NCBI GenBank assembly: GCA_900764755.1
Contig: CAAFPE010000001.1
Location: forward strand, 17,566-81,565
DNA: 64,000 nt
From: an uncultured Oscillospiraceae bacterium
Lineage (GTDB): Bacteria > Bacillota > Clostridia > Oscillospirales > Oscillospiraceae
Direction: 5' to 3'
Below, one piece after another: positions 25,173-33,694 of this stretch. Numbering within the stretch: the stretch's first letter is position 1; every line of letters begins with the position of its first letter. The notes under the pieces are model-generated. The model did no database searches, was not told the origin of the DNA, and was given only the letters and a program-made list of their open reading frames with translations. The position numbers were made by a program, and so were the translations under genes.

Positions 25173-25696
25173 ACCAGTCCCTCCAATTCCGTGTCCTGTG
25201 TCATAGCCGGGGCCGTGCAGGTCAAGGTGCAAGCCCCGAAATAATACGGGTGCGTATCATCCTGCTGCATAGCCCATACGACGGGTTTCAGGATGGTGAA
25301 CGCACCGCCGAAATAGGGCCTCGTACAGACCCGCTGTACAATGTCCTCTTTGATGTTCGCCACATCCTGATAGCCCTCTCGCGCTCCGCCCTCGTCGTAT
25401 GCGCATACGATCAAGCTGAACTCCACCGTCTGCGGCCCGCTTTCGTCCTTAATGGCTCCGCCGGTCATGCGGGCCACGATATAGGGGGCCGCCGCCGCAT
25501 CCGTGTCCACATCCGCGTCGTAGTCCTCCGGCACCGGCAAATCCTGCTTATAGATGTTCAGCGGTTTTCTGCCCTGTTGGCCGTTGTACTTTTTCCCGGC
25601 GAAAAGCTCCTCCAGCATCTCGATCAGCGCGTCTTGGCAAAGCTGCGGCGTCCGCCCAATCCCTGCGGCTTTCACCGCATCCATGTAATCTTTCAT
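25169..25696 (-). CDS. putative tail terminator protein
   Basis: 175 residues. The beta-rich pattern (PYIVARMTGGAI, TVEFSLIVCAYDE, YYFGACTLTCTAP) and the position after the GPZ-like gene fit a lambda gpU / P2 gpR-type tail completion or terminator protein, which caps the tail end before head joining. No single decisive motif is visible. Confidence 0.55.
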   Translation of the reverse strand: MKDYMDAVKAAGIGRTPQLCQDALIEMLEELFAGKKYNGQQGRKPLNIYKQDLPVPEDYDADVDTDAAAAPYIVARMTGGAIKDESGPQTVEFSLIVCAYDEGGAREGYQDVANIKEDIVQRVCTRPYFGGAFTILKPVVWAMQQDDTHPYYFGACTLTCTAPAMTQDTELEGLV

Positions 25697-25699
25697 CGC

Positions 25700-26401
25700 C
25701 TATCCCTTTCTGGCCTTTGCCCGCGCGATCACCCGCTCGGTCTGCTCCATCAGTCTGTCGTACAGGTATTCCGTTACCTCCGGTTCCACATAGGGCCAAA
25801 CGGTGCTGTGCATCGCAGTTGCCGACGGACTTCCCATCGTCACCAGCTTTTCCACTTTCCCGTCCTTGTTCCGCCACCGCGGACGCCCCCGCTCTGTAAC
25901 CGTATGGCTGGAGCTGGAGCCGATGCGCCGCTGAACCATGCCCACATGGCCGCTCTTGAACTCCACCAAAAAGCCCTTGCTCAGATTGGCTCCGTCGCCG
26001 GTCAAAGCGGTCATGGTAGAGGATTTCAGAACTCGCGCCTTTACATGGGCAGGCGCTCTGCGCAGGACATCCCGCCCCTTGAAGCTCTCTGTCGGCCTGT
26101 GCTGGAAATAGCCCAGGTCGTTCCGCATCTTCTCGATGTGAAGCTCTGCGCTCAGACTTGTGTTCGTGGCCTTTTTCCGCTGTACCAGGTCTTTCAGGTG
26201 CCGCCGCCCAGCGGCGTTCACGGCATACCTGGCCTTTGCCTGCGCCACCATCAGCTTTCTTGCCTGTCGTGCTGTGGCGTTGATCGCTACCTTGGCCGCC
26301 GCCGGGGTCTTTTTCTTCAAGTCCCCCAGCGCTCGCTCCACATCCTCCAGCCCGTCCACTGTGATGGTCATGGTTCCTGCGTCGTAAGTCACCCTGCTCA
26401 T
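25700..26401 (-). CDS. minor tail protein Z / tail completion (GPZ-like)
   Basis: 233 residues. The N-terminus TITVDGLEDVERALGDLKKK and the AINATARQARKLMVAQAKARY helix match the GPZ / HK97 gp10-like group, which works in tail completion at the neck. It overlaps the upstream gene by 4 nt (ATGA). Confidence 0.75.
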   Translation of the reverse strand: MSRVTYDAGTMTITVDGLEDVERALGDLKKKTPAAAKVAINATARQARKLMVAQAKARYAVNAAGRRHLKDLVQRKKATNTSLSAELHIEKMRNDLGYFQHRPTESFKGRDVLRRAPAHVKARVLKSSTMTALTGDGANLSKGFLVEFKSGHVGMVQRRIGSSSSHTVTERGRPRWRNKDGKVEKLVTMGSPSATAMHSTVWPYVEPEVTEYLYDRLMEQTERVIARAKARKG

Positions 26402-26811
26402 TGTCTCGTCCTCTCCATGGTGATGCGGTAAATACCCGCTTCTTCCTCGCAGTTCAGGATACTGTAAGTCCGCTGCTGCGAGGTGCCCTTATCCATGACC
26501 AGATGCTTCCCGATCTTCGGCTTCGGCCCGTAGTCCTTTACCCGGATGTACAGCACGGTGGATGCGGTGTATAGGCCCGTATCAAAGTTCTGTTTCGCTC
26601 CGGCTTCCCAGTGCGAGTTGTGTTCTTTCAGCCGTTGGTCATCCACAATGACCAGCGCCTCTTTCCCGTCAACCGTGTGCAGGTCTGCGTGTTCGTCCTG
26701 CTCAAAGAAAGTCAGGTCGATGTCTGCCGCTGCACAGTCTTTGAAAGTCGGCGCTTTCCACTCCGTTTCCGGGTCGCTTCCAAAATCCTGTTCCAGTTCA
26801 AAAAGTGCCAT
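26398..26811 (-). CDS. putative head-tail joining protein
   Basis: 137 residues, with strands such as STVLYIRVKDYGPKPKIGKHL and QRTYSILNCEEEAGIYRITM. Its length and beta-rich pattern resemble lambda FII-type connectors. The slot between major capsid and GPZ supports this. Confidence rests mainly on position. Confidence 0.55.
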   Translation of the reverse strand: MALFELEQDFGSDPETEWKAPTFKDCAAADIDLTFFEQDEHADLHTVDGKEALVIVDDQRLKEHNSHWEAGAKQNFDTGLYTASTVLYIRVKDYGPKPKIGKHLVMDKGTSQQRTYSILNCEEEAGIYRITMERTRQ

Positions 26812-26869
26812 GCTGCACCTCCGCAGAAAAACTCCCCCGCCTGCACACAGCAGGCAGGGGATTGAATTG

Positions 26870-27922
26870 TCAGCACACAGTAGCTACCAGCCAGCTGTCC
26901 ACCTTGTCGGGGATGGGCAGGGGGTGGGCCTGCAATTCCACCATGCGGCGGTCAGGGTGATGCTCCACATAGCTGCGCAGCAGGCGGCTGGTCTGAGAGG
27001 TCACCCACAGGCCGCTCGCCTGCTCAATGTAGGTGCAGGCACCATAGGCCATCATATAGTTCGGGTGGGAACTAATCAGGATAACCGCATTGTCGGGAAT
27101 GAGCGGCTTGGTGGCGGGCTCCTCCGGGTTTGTCCAGTCGTCGTAGTACACTTCGCCGTAGGCGTACAGGTCGAGACTGGGGTCAGTCAGGTGCCCCAGG
27201 TACTTCACGCCGTTGGGCAGGTCACGGGGGTTGATCTCTCCCATGTTCATGCGGCGGTTGTCCATCATCTTCTGGACATTGGCATCGGCAAAGAATTTCT
27301 TCTTGGCCTCCTTGCCCAAAATCGCCATATCCACATTGGCAAAGCCGCCGGTCAGCACCTTGTCAGTCCAGTCGCCCAGGTTGCCCAGGATGTCAGCCTT
27401 GGTGCCGCCCCACTTGTTTTCACCGCTCAGAGTGATCTTGTTGGTGAAACCGAAGTCAATGACCTCATTCACGCCCTCGCCCACAATGGGGATGGTGCCT
27501 GTCACGATTGCCTGAACGGCCATCCACTCCTCCCTGCGGGTGGTGGCATCATTCAGGGTGGCGTACTCCTCCATCAGCTTCTGAGCCGCCCGCTGGGCAG
27601 GGGTCATGCCGCTGTACAAATCCTCTCCTGGCAGACGGGTCATAAGCTGGTCAGCCGTTGTCACATCATAGGGGTTCACCAGAGGGGGCTTGTAGCTCTC
27701 GGTGGTGTAGCCGTTTGCCGTCAGCACCTTGCCGCCCAGGCGTGGATGCACAAACGCCGCCATGCGCCGGTCGCCCTTCACCAGATCAATGTCCACCCGC
27801 TCGGTAGAGAACGGCTTGACATTGGTAAAGAAAGTGTCTCGGAAATAGGTGCGGACAGGGGGTGCCTGCCGCACGACCTCCGCCAGATAGCGAGGGCTGT
27901 AAATATTCACTTCGTTAGCCAT
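26870..27922 (-). CDS. major capsid protein (lambda gpE type)
   Basis: 350 residues, the size of lambda gpE. Family traits are FRDTFFTNVKPFSTERVDID at the start, MAAFVHPRLGGKVL, AAQKLMEEYATLNDATTRREE, and NYMMAYGACTYIEQ near the end. It forms the capsid shell. It lies directly after the decoration protein, in the lambda order D-E. Confidence 0.92.
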   Translation of the reverse strand: MANEVNIYSPRYLAEVVRQAPPVRTYFRDTFFTNVKPFSTERVDIDLVKGDRRMAAFVHPRLGGKVLTANGYTTESYKPPLVNPYDVTTADQLMTRLPGEDLYSGMTPAQRAAQKLMEEYATLNDATTRREEWMAVQAIVTGTIPIVGEGVNEVIDFGFTNKITLSGENKWGGTKADILGNLGDWTDKVLTGGFANVDMAILGKEAKKKFFADANVQKMMDNRRMNMGEINPRDLPNGVKYLGHLTDPSLDLYAYGEVYYDDWTNPEEPATKPLIPDNAVILISSHPNYMMAYGACTYIEQASGLWVTSQTSRLLRSYVEHHPDRRMVELQAHPLPIPDKVDSWLVATVC

Positions 27923-27935
27923 AAAAGTTTCCTCC

Positions 27936-28292
27936 TTACTTCAAAAAGATGCCCAGTGCGCGGAAAGGAACCTCCAAATCCGCCGCAGAGCCATTGGCAG
28001 GCAGTACCAGTGCATCGGCAAAAAACTCGCCGCTCAGGTACACAACGCCCTGCTCTCCGCTCTTTACATCCTCCGCGAGAATGCCATACAGGCCGGTGGC
28101 CTCGGTCTTATAGTTCCCCGTGCTCCCGCTCACCGTCACAGCGGCCAGCTTGCCGGAGCTGTCCAGCACCACAGGAGCGCCGCGCTTCAACGCGGCTGCC
28201 GCTTCCTTTGCCGCAGTGACGATCTCCGCCGTCCCGGCGATCAGATAGTCAGGCTGGGTGGAAAAGGTCTTTTTCTCCAAATCCATACTCAT
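27936..28292 (-). CDS. head decoration protein (lambda gpD type)
   Basis: 118 residues. The ALKRGAPVVLDSSGKL and TGLYGILAEDVKSGEQGVVY stretches are typical of the gpD fold, which trimerises on the expanded capsid to stabilise it. AAGGAGGAA-type ribosome site before the ATG. Confidence 0.9.
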   Translation of the reverse strand: MSMDLEKKTFSTQPDYLIAGTAEIVTAAKEAAAALKRGAPVVLDSSGKLAAVTVSGSTGNYKTEATGLYGILAEDVKSGEQGVVYLSGEFFADALVLPANGSAADLEVPFRALGIFLK

Positions 28293-28304
28293 GTTCGTTC
28301 CTCC

Positions 28305-28667
28305 TTACTTCTTGCCGCCCATGGACTTGATGGCGTCCATGAACTCGTCCTGCTCGCTGTTCCCCGGGGTCTCCTTCTTCACGCCGTCCAGATGCTCGGC
28401 ATCGTTCTTTGCCCCATTCAGCCATGCGTTGCCCTGCTCCTTGGCTTTCTTCATAGCGGCCTTGGCATAGGTGCTTGCGCTGATGGGCTTGGTGTACTTG
28501 GCCTCAAAGGTCTGCTCCTCGCTGCCGGGCAGGGCCATTTCCTCGATGTCCTGGATGCGCTGGCGCTCGTCGCTTCTGGCCTGCTGCGCCGCCGCCTCCT
28601 CGATCTCGTTGACCAGTGCGGGATAGGCCCCGCGCAGATCGTCCACGGTCTTGATCTCGTTTGCCAT
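28305..28667 (-). CDS. nested scaffold protein (Nu3-like), in frame inside the protease gene
   Basis: An in-frame ATG at 28665-28667 has a perfect AAGGAGG at 8-nt spacing, which has no reason to exist inside a gene unless it starts translation. The product would be 120 residues, helical and charged (EIEEAAAQQARSDERQRIQD, AAMKKAKEQGNAW), as expected for a scaffold. This is the lambda C/Nu3 arrangement. Confidence 0.75.
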   Translation of the reverse strand: MANEIKTVDDLRGAYPALVNEIEEAAAQQARSDERQRIQDIEEMALPGSEEQTFEAKYTKPISASTYAKAAMKKAKEQGNAWLNGAKNDAEHLDGVKKETPGNSEQDEFMDAIKSMGGKK

Positions 28668-29390
28668 GTTTTTTACCTCCTTATGGCAATTTTTATTTAC
28701 AAAACAGTCGGCGGCGGTTTTTGCTGCCTTGCTGCTTTGCACAAAGTCAGGTGCCTTGTCGAAAGGCAAGTGCATATTGACGCTGTTCACGAACAGCATC
28801 CCGTCCCGGTTTTCCACGACGGTTTCCTCTGCATCGTCCACCAGCTCGTCGATGAAGCCGTTCTCCTTGGCCTGCTGGGCTGTCCACCATTTCGTTTCAT
28901 CCATCCACCCGGCCACTTCATCCTTTTCTCTGCCGGTCTTTTTGGCGTACAGGCCCGTGATGCTCTCCCGGATGGCGTCCAGCGCCTCAATGTACTTTTT
29001 CAGCTCCTCGGCGTTGTAGTAGCCGTATGCGCCCATGCGAACCGGATGCACCATGTAGGTGCTGTCGTTGGCCGCGATCACCTTTCCGCAGTGACAGGCC
29101 ACAATGGTTGCCGCGCTGGCACACAGCCCGTCGATCTTGGCCGTCACCTCCGCCGGGTGCTGCTCCAGCTGATTTCCGATTGCCTGGGCGGCAAACACAT
29201 CTCCACCGCCGCTGTTGATGCGCACCACGATCTTGTCCAGCGCCCCCAGTCCTGCCAGCTCCTCCGCGAACTGTCTCGGCGTCACTTCATCGCCCCACCA
29301 GCTCGTTTGCGAGATGTCTCCGTAAAGCAACAGCTCCACGGTGTTTCCCACCTGGTTGCAGAACTTCCAGAATTTCTTGTTTTCCGGCAT
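28305..29390 (-). CDS. head maturation protease (ClpP/S49-like, lambda gpC type)
   Basis: 361 residues. The ClpP-like half shows INSGGGDVFAAQAIGNQL, the catalytic serine in GLCASAATIVA and histidine in YMVHPV, then WWTAQQAKENGFIDEL. The C-terminal third is a scaffold-like helical region (see the nested start at 28667). I choose ATG 29388-29390 because GGAGG lies 9 nt upstream; an ATG 15 codons earlier lacks a site. It processes portal and scaffold during head assembly. Confidence 0.92.
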   Translation of the reverse strand: MPENKKFWKFCNQVGNTVELLLYGDISQTSWWGDEVTPRQFAEELAGLGALDKIVVRINSGGGDVFAAQAIGNQLEQHPAEVTAKIDGLCASAATIVACHCGKVIAANDSTYMVHPVRMGAYGYYNAEELKKYIEALDAIRESITGLYAKKTGREKDEVAGWMDETKWWTAQQAKENGFIDELVDDAEETVVENRDGMLFVNSVNMHLPFDKAPDFVQSSKAAKTAADCFVNKNCHKEVKNMANEIKTVDDLRGAYPALVNEIEEAAAQQARSDERQRIQDIEEMALPGSEEQTFEAKYTKPISASTYAKAAMKKAKEQGNAWLNGAKNDAEHLDGVKKETPGNSEQDEFMDAIKSMGGKK

Positions 29391-29403
29391 TGTCTCTATC
29401 CTC

Positions 29404-31005
29404 CTATTCGCCCTCCACCGGCTTAAACGGTTCATCCGGGCTTCCGATTATATCCACCTCGCGCTTTCGCTTGGCTTCCATCACTCGCTGCTTGATGTTG
29501 CGGTTATAGTCCCCGCCGGTCATTTGTGCGGTCTCCTCCTGGGCGGTGCTGAAACAAGCCTCCACCCTCTTGATGGCCGCCGTTACTTCCTGCACCGGGT
29601 TCAGGTTCGTTCTGGCCGGGCCGTTCCACGAACAGGCCGTGTACGCCTTTCGTATAGCCGGGTCACTGAAATATCCCGGAGCCGATATGCGTCCTCGGGC
29701 CACGGCCTCTGTGAACCATTCTTCATACACCGGCTGGCAGAAGTCGTCCGCAAACCAGTCCCTCTGCATACCGCAGGTGCGCCAGAACTCATTGAGTGCG
29801 CCTCTGGCCGCCGAGTAGCTTGTGGAGAACTGTTTCAGCATGACTTCCGGCGGTATCTCCAGCGCCGCCCCGATCATCCGAATGGTCGCACTGGTAAATG
29901 CGTCATACCCTGTGTTTGGGTGTTTCGGGTCTGCGAACTGGACATCCTCGCCTGGGTTCAGGTCGATAATGGCCCCAGGCCCCAGCTCAATGCTGTTCTC
30001 GTCGCCCCGGTCGATCAGCTCCTCCGCCGGTATCATTTCTCCGAACGGTCTGCCCTCGGTCGGGTTCTGGCTCTTTACGAACACCGTAAACATGGCCGAG
30101 ATCACCGCCGCTGTGATTTCAGCGTCCGTATATCTCCCGAGCTGTTTCAGGCTCTCCAGAACCGGGGCCAAGATCGGGACGCCGCGCCTCTGGCCCGCTC
30201 GTTCCCGGTTCATCACATGGAGGACATTTCTTCGGCCCGTTTTCGCTCCATACGCCTCCACCCGCTTCCAGGTAATGCCGTCCGCATCTGTGGTGCTGTG
30301 GCTGCCCAGCGGGTGATGGTTGCATACCCAATAGGCGACCACCATCCCGTCTGCGTCTGTTTCGACCCCCTGCACAATGCTGTGTACCTTGTACCCCTGC
30401 ACCGTGCATGGCATCAGCCGGTCGAACCCGTCCGGGCTGCACACCCTGTCCGCCTCCACCAGCTGCACCCGCAGGTCGTATGGCTGGCCCACCTGCCTTT
30501 TCATCGGCAGCAGGGCGATTTCGTCCCCGTTCATCAGGTATCCCAGGAATGCGAGCTGCTGGAGCTGGTAGAAGTTATCTATCCTCTCTGCGTCGCACAC
30601 CGGAGTATCCGCCCACAGCGAAAATTCCCGCACGATCTGCGCTTGCAGCCGCTCCATTTCTCCCTCAGTCAGCCCCAAATACTCCCCGTCGATCTGCGGC
30701 GCAGGCATTAGTCCGCCTGCGATCACATTGGTTCGCATGGTTTTCAGTGCCGCCGCCGCAGTCGGGATACCCATATAGGCATCACGGCTCCGCTGGCGTA
30801 GCACATTGATATTGTCCTCGATGTCCTCTTTCGGGCTGCCGCCGTAGAACTCCCAGCCCCTCATGCTCTTTTTGGTCAGGTTCGCACCGTAGTTTCCGTA
30901 TCCGCTGTTGATTACCGACAGGGCGGCTCTGGCCGCCGCCCGCTTTGCCGCATGGACAGGGGCAACGGCAATCACCGCCCGGTCAAAGATGTTCGGTTTC
31001 GCCAT
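29404..31005 (-). CDS. portal protein (lambda gpB type)
   Basis: 533 residues, the length of lambda gpB. Visible family features are RSRDAYMGIPTAAAALKTMR, GDEIALLPMKRQ, NVLHVMNRERAGQRRGVPIL, and FSTSYSAARGALNEFWRTC. Twelve copies form the DNA entry ring. It lies between the gpW-like protein and the protease, as in lambda. Confidence 0.94.
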   Translation of the reverse strand: MAKPNIFDRAVIAVAPVHAAKRAAARAALSVINSGYGNYGANLTKKSMRGWEFYGGSPKEDIEDNINVLRQRSRDAYMGIPTAAAALKTMRTNVIAGGLMPAPQIDGEYLGLTEGEMERLQAQIVREFSLWADTPVCDAERIDNFYQLQQLAFLGYLMNGDEIALLPMKRQVGQPYDLRVQLVEADRVCSPDGFDRLMPCTVQGYKVHSIVQGVETDADGMVVAYWVCNHHPLGSHSTTDADGITWKRVEAYGAKTGRRNVLHVMNRERAGQRRGVPILAPVLESLKQLGRYTDAEITAAVISAMFTVFVKSQNPTEGRPFGEMIPAEELIDRGDENSIELGPGAIIDLNPGEDVQFADPKHPNTGYDAFTSATIRMIGAALEIPPEVMLKQFSTSYSAARGALNEFWRTCGMQRDWFADDFCQPVYEEWFTEAVARGRISAPGYFSDPAIRKAYTACSWNGPARTNLNPVQEVTAAIKRVEACFSTAQEETAQMTGGDYNRNIKQRVMEAKRKREVDIIGSPDEPFKPVEGE

Positions 31006-31016
31006 GCCTGTCCTCC

Positions 31017-31253
31017 TTATAGGTCACGGGCCACGGCCCGATAACTCCGGTTCCGGCCCCCGTGCTTCTCCTCTGCGGACGCCTCGGCCAGTTTCCCGGC
31101 CCAGTATTCCATTTCCTCCCGAACCTGCTTCAAATCTGCTCGTGTCAGCATTCTGCTCCCGATCTGATAGCTCTGCCCGGTTGCGATTGCCTCCTCTGCT
31201 TTCATCCATGTGTTCAGCTTTTTTTGGCAAAGCTCTTTTGAAAAAACAGCCAT
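31017..31253 (-). CDS. head-tail connector, DUF6148 / gpW-like
   Basis: 78 residues with LNTWMKAEEAIATGQSYQIG, SRMLTRADLKQVREEMEYW and a terminal RSYRAVARDL, which is the DUF6148 pattern. It occupies the gpW slot between large terminase and portal, so it probably closes the portal or joins the neck. Confidence 0.8.
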   Translation of the reverse strand: MAVFSKELCQKKLNTWMKAEEAIATGQSYQIGSRMLTRADLKQVREEMEYWAGKLAEASAEEKHGGRNRSYRAVARDL

Positions 31254-33089
31254 TTAGATACCTCCTCGCATCCGGCGGCCCACCTGCCGTTTCCTCGGCT
31301 GCGGCGCTCCGTCCGTCATTTGCAGCACCGGGTTTGCGATTTCCAGCGCCGCCGTGGCGTAATTGCGCAGGTCAAGCGGTTCGTTCCGCTTGTGCTTACT
31401 GTCTTTCAGCTCCCACACAACCACGCTCCGCCCCTTTCGGAACCGTACCACCATCTTCTCCGCAGTAAGGCCCCGAAAGTATTCCTCGTCATATCCCGCC
31501 GCCTCATTCTCCGGGAAGTGGCAGTAGTTCGGCCCCTTGGTCTCATGCCGTAGCCGCTGATATAGCAGCGCCTTTCCTGCGTCCACACCGATGATGAACA
31601 GCGGCGTTTTTACGCGGTTGTTCGTAGTTGGGTTTCGGATGTATGGCACATCGCTGCCGCCCTTTCCTTTGATGGCCCACACTTTTCTTTCCCACCGGTC
31701 TCTGGTGAAGCGATAAACCTGATCGGTATGGTGGCCGCCGCTGTCAACGCAGGCGCTTATGATATGCAGCGTCGTTCCGTCCTTTTTCTTGAAGCCGGAA
31801 AGCAGAAAAGCGTCCAGGTCTTGCCATACCTGTTCTTTGAGCATATCGCCGTAAATCTTCTGATACCGTATGCCCCAGCTCTCCTTTCCGACACCCCAGC
31901 CGACCACCTCCACCTCAAACCGGTCGTCCTGGACATCCACGCCCGCTGTCAGCACCAGCACCCCGTCCGGCACATCCGCATCGTAAACCTCTCTGCGGTT
32001 CAGCAGCACAGTGTCCTCCACCTGCTCGCCCCGCTCCTCCCAGGTCTCGCCCAGCTCCGTGTTCACCCAAACTTTCATGCCCTCCGGGTTTCCCTGGTCA
32101 AGCTGTTCTTTTGCCACAAGGAACTTTTGGACGATCTCTTTCCAGGAGCAGAAGGTGGATGCCAGCGTATTCAGGTGGAAACCTCTGGCCTCTGCCGCCG
32201 GATTTTCTGCCACGAACCGCCCCCGCTTGCTCGCCTGCTTCCACTGATATTCCCCGGATACCACCCCGCACCGCTCGCACTTGTACAGCACCTCTCCCTG
32301 CGGGTTCTCCCGGTCAAAGATCACATTGGCCCACACGAACGGCTGGTAATGCCCGCAGTCCGGGCACGGCACATTCCATTCCTCTTTCGTGCTTTGCTCG
32401 AACTCTGTTTCGATGCGGCTCTGCCCTTTGATAACCGGCGTGCTGACGATCACGGTTTTCTTGTCCCAAAAGGTCGTCTGCCGCTTCTGTGCCAGGCTCA
32501 AAGGGTCGCCCTCTGTTCCGGCGCTGGCCGGATAGCGGTCAACCTCGTCCGCCAGCAGAACCTTGATTGGGCGGCTGGCAAGGCCCGTGGCGCTGTTCGC
32601 GCCTACGATGGTGATGTGCCCGCCGGGGAAATTTTTCTTCATGATTGTGTTGCCGCTGTACCGACTCTTGACATCCACCTTGTCCCGCAGCTCCGGCGTG
32701 TCCCGTATCATTGGGGCCAGCCGGTCTTTGGAAAAAGTCTGTCCCATGTCAAGCGTCGGCTGCATCACCAGGATAGGGGCCGGGGCGTAATCCATGTAGT
32801 ACCCCAGCGGGTTCAGGATAAACGCATCGGTCTTTCCGATCTGCGCGGCACTCATAATGACTACCTTTCGGATGTGCGGGTCTCCGATGGCGTCCATGAT
32901 CTCCCGCTGATATGGGGCCTTGTCCGTGTGCCAGCGGCCCGGCTCTGCGCTGCTCTCCGCCGACAGCACTCGGTATTTGTCCGCCCACTCTGAAAGGGTC
33001 AGCTCCGGGGGTGGTTTCAGCACCGCCGCGCACCGGGCCAGCATATCCATGGTGGGCTTTGGCAGATCAATGATCTTTCTCTTTTTCAT
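31254..33089 (-). CDS. terminase large subunit (lambda gpA type)
   Basis: 611 residues. ATPase and nuclease features are visible: SAAQIGKTDAFILNPLGYY (Walker A-like region), LADEVDRYPASAGTEGDPL (Walker B-like with DE), a zinc-ribbon CPDCGHYQPF...YKCERCG, TAGVDVQDDRFEVEVVGWG (nuclease strand), and IIGVDAGKALLYQRL. It cuts and pumps DNA. ATG 33087-33089 is chosen for the GGAAAGAAG just upstream; a start 11 codons earlier is possible. gpA-type terminases usually act at cos sites, so a cos phage is likely. Confidence 0.94.
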   Translation of the reverse strand: MKKRKIIDLPKPTMDMLARCAAVLKPPPELTLSEWADKYRVLSAESSAEPGRWHTDKAPYQREIMDAIGDPHIRKVVIMSAAQIGKTDAFILNPLGYYMDYAPAPILVMQPTLDMGQTFSKDRLAPMIRDTPELRDKVDVKSRYSGNTIMKKNFPGGHITIVGANSATGLASRPIKVLLADEVDRYPASAGTEGDPLSLAQKRQTTFWDKKTVIVSTPVIKGQSRIETEFEQSTKEEWNVPCPDCGHYQPFVWANVIFDRENPQGEVLYKCERCGVVSGEYQWKQASKRGRFVAENPAAEARGFHLNTLASTFCSWKEIVQKFLVAKEQLDQGNPEGMKVWVNTELGETWEERGEQVEDTVLLNRREVYDADVPDGVLVLTAGVDVQDDRFEVEVVGWGVGKESWGIRYQKIYGDMLKEQVWQDLDAFLLSGFKKKDGTTLHIISACVDSGGHHTDQVYRFTRDRWERKVWAIKGKGGSDVPYIRNPTTNNRVKTPLFIIGVDAGKALLYQRLRHETKGPNYCHFPENEAAGYDEEYFRGLTAEKMVVRFRKGRSVVVWELKDSKHKRNEPLDLRNYATAALEIANPVLQMTDGAPQPRKRQVGRRMRGGI

Positions 33090-33228
33090 GTTCTTCTTTC
33101 CGTTCCAGCCACAGCCGTTCATATTCCTTTCTCACACAGCGCTGGAATGGGCATAGGACTTTGTTTCCCTCGGCGTATGCAGGCCACACGCATCCCTCGC
33201 ATGGATTTTTATTCCGCTTCTTCTCCAT
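33067..33228 (-). CDS. tiny cysteine-rich protein between the terminase subunits
   Basis: 53 residues with four cysteines (CEGCVWPAY and CPFQRC), probably one zinc site, and a charged C-terminal helix. It overlaps both neighbours. ATG 33226-33228 follows GGTGAAAGCG. Unknown function; conserved-looking because the overlap is tight. Confidence 0.6.
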   Translation of the reverse strand: MEKKRNKNPCEGCVWPAYAEGNKVLCPFQRCVRKEYERLWLERKEEHEKEKDH

Positions 33229-33694
33229 CGCTTTCACCGTCCTGTACCGCAAAGGCCACCCGGTAGTCGCTCATTTCCTCCAGAATTTCGTCGATGGCCT
33301 GTTTCAGCTCGTCAAATATGCCAGTCTGGTTTCCCCCCATGGTCGCCAGGGTGGGGGAGAGTTTTGCCGGGAGTGCCAGAAAGCGGCTTCTGATATTCAG
33401 GAACATGGACTTGATGCCCCGCTCAATGTCCTCTGTCCGGTGGACTTCTCCCTTGCGCAGTTCATTTTCCAGTTCCGCCGCTTCCCGCTTTGCCCTCGTC
33501 AGCTTCATTCGCTCGTTGGTCAGCGTCTCTTTCCCTGCTCCGCCGATGTAGGTGATATACCGCGCCACTGTCGGCTGGAGTTCATAAAGGCCCGGCCTCG
33601 CCTCCACGATCACGCCCTCGTCCCTGAGCTGCCGCACCCGCCGCTCGGTCAGGCATAACCACTGGGCCACCACTTTGCTTGTGTAGAGCGTCAT
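33209..33694 (-). CDS. Nu1-like terminase small subunit / DNA-packaging protein
   Basis: 161 residues. The N-terminal winged HTH (VVAQWLCLTERRVRQLRDEG) and following MKLTRAKREAAELENELRKG helix match the Nu1 / phage DNA packaging group. It binds DNA at the packaging site and recruits the large subunit. A second small-terminase-like gene lies directly upstream. Confidence 0.8.
   Translation of the reverse strand: MTLYTSKVVAQWLCLTERRVRQLRDEGVIVEARPGLYELQPTVARYITYIGGAGKETLTNERMKLTRAKREAAELENELRKGEVHRTEDIERGIKSMFLNIRSRFLALPAKLSPTLATMGGNQTGIFDELKQAIDEILEEMSDYRVAFAVQDGESDGEEAE

Noticed and set aside
22728..25244. 838-codon plus-strand frame over tube and sheath genes
   Set aside because: Antisense to clear structural genes; His/Arg-rich translation without family traits.
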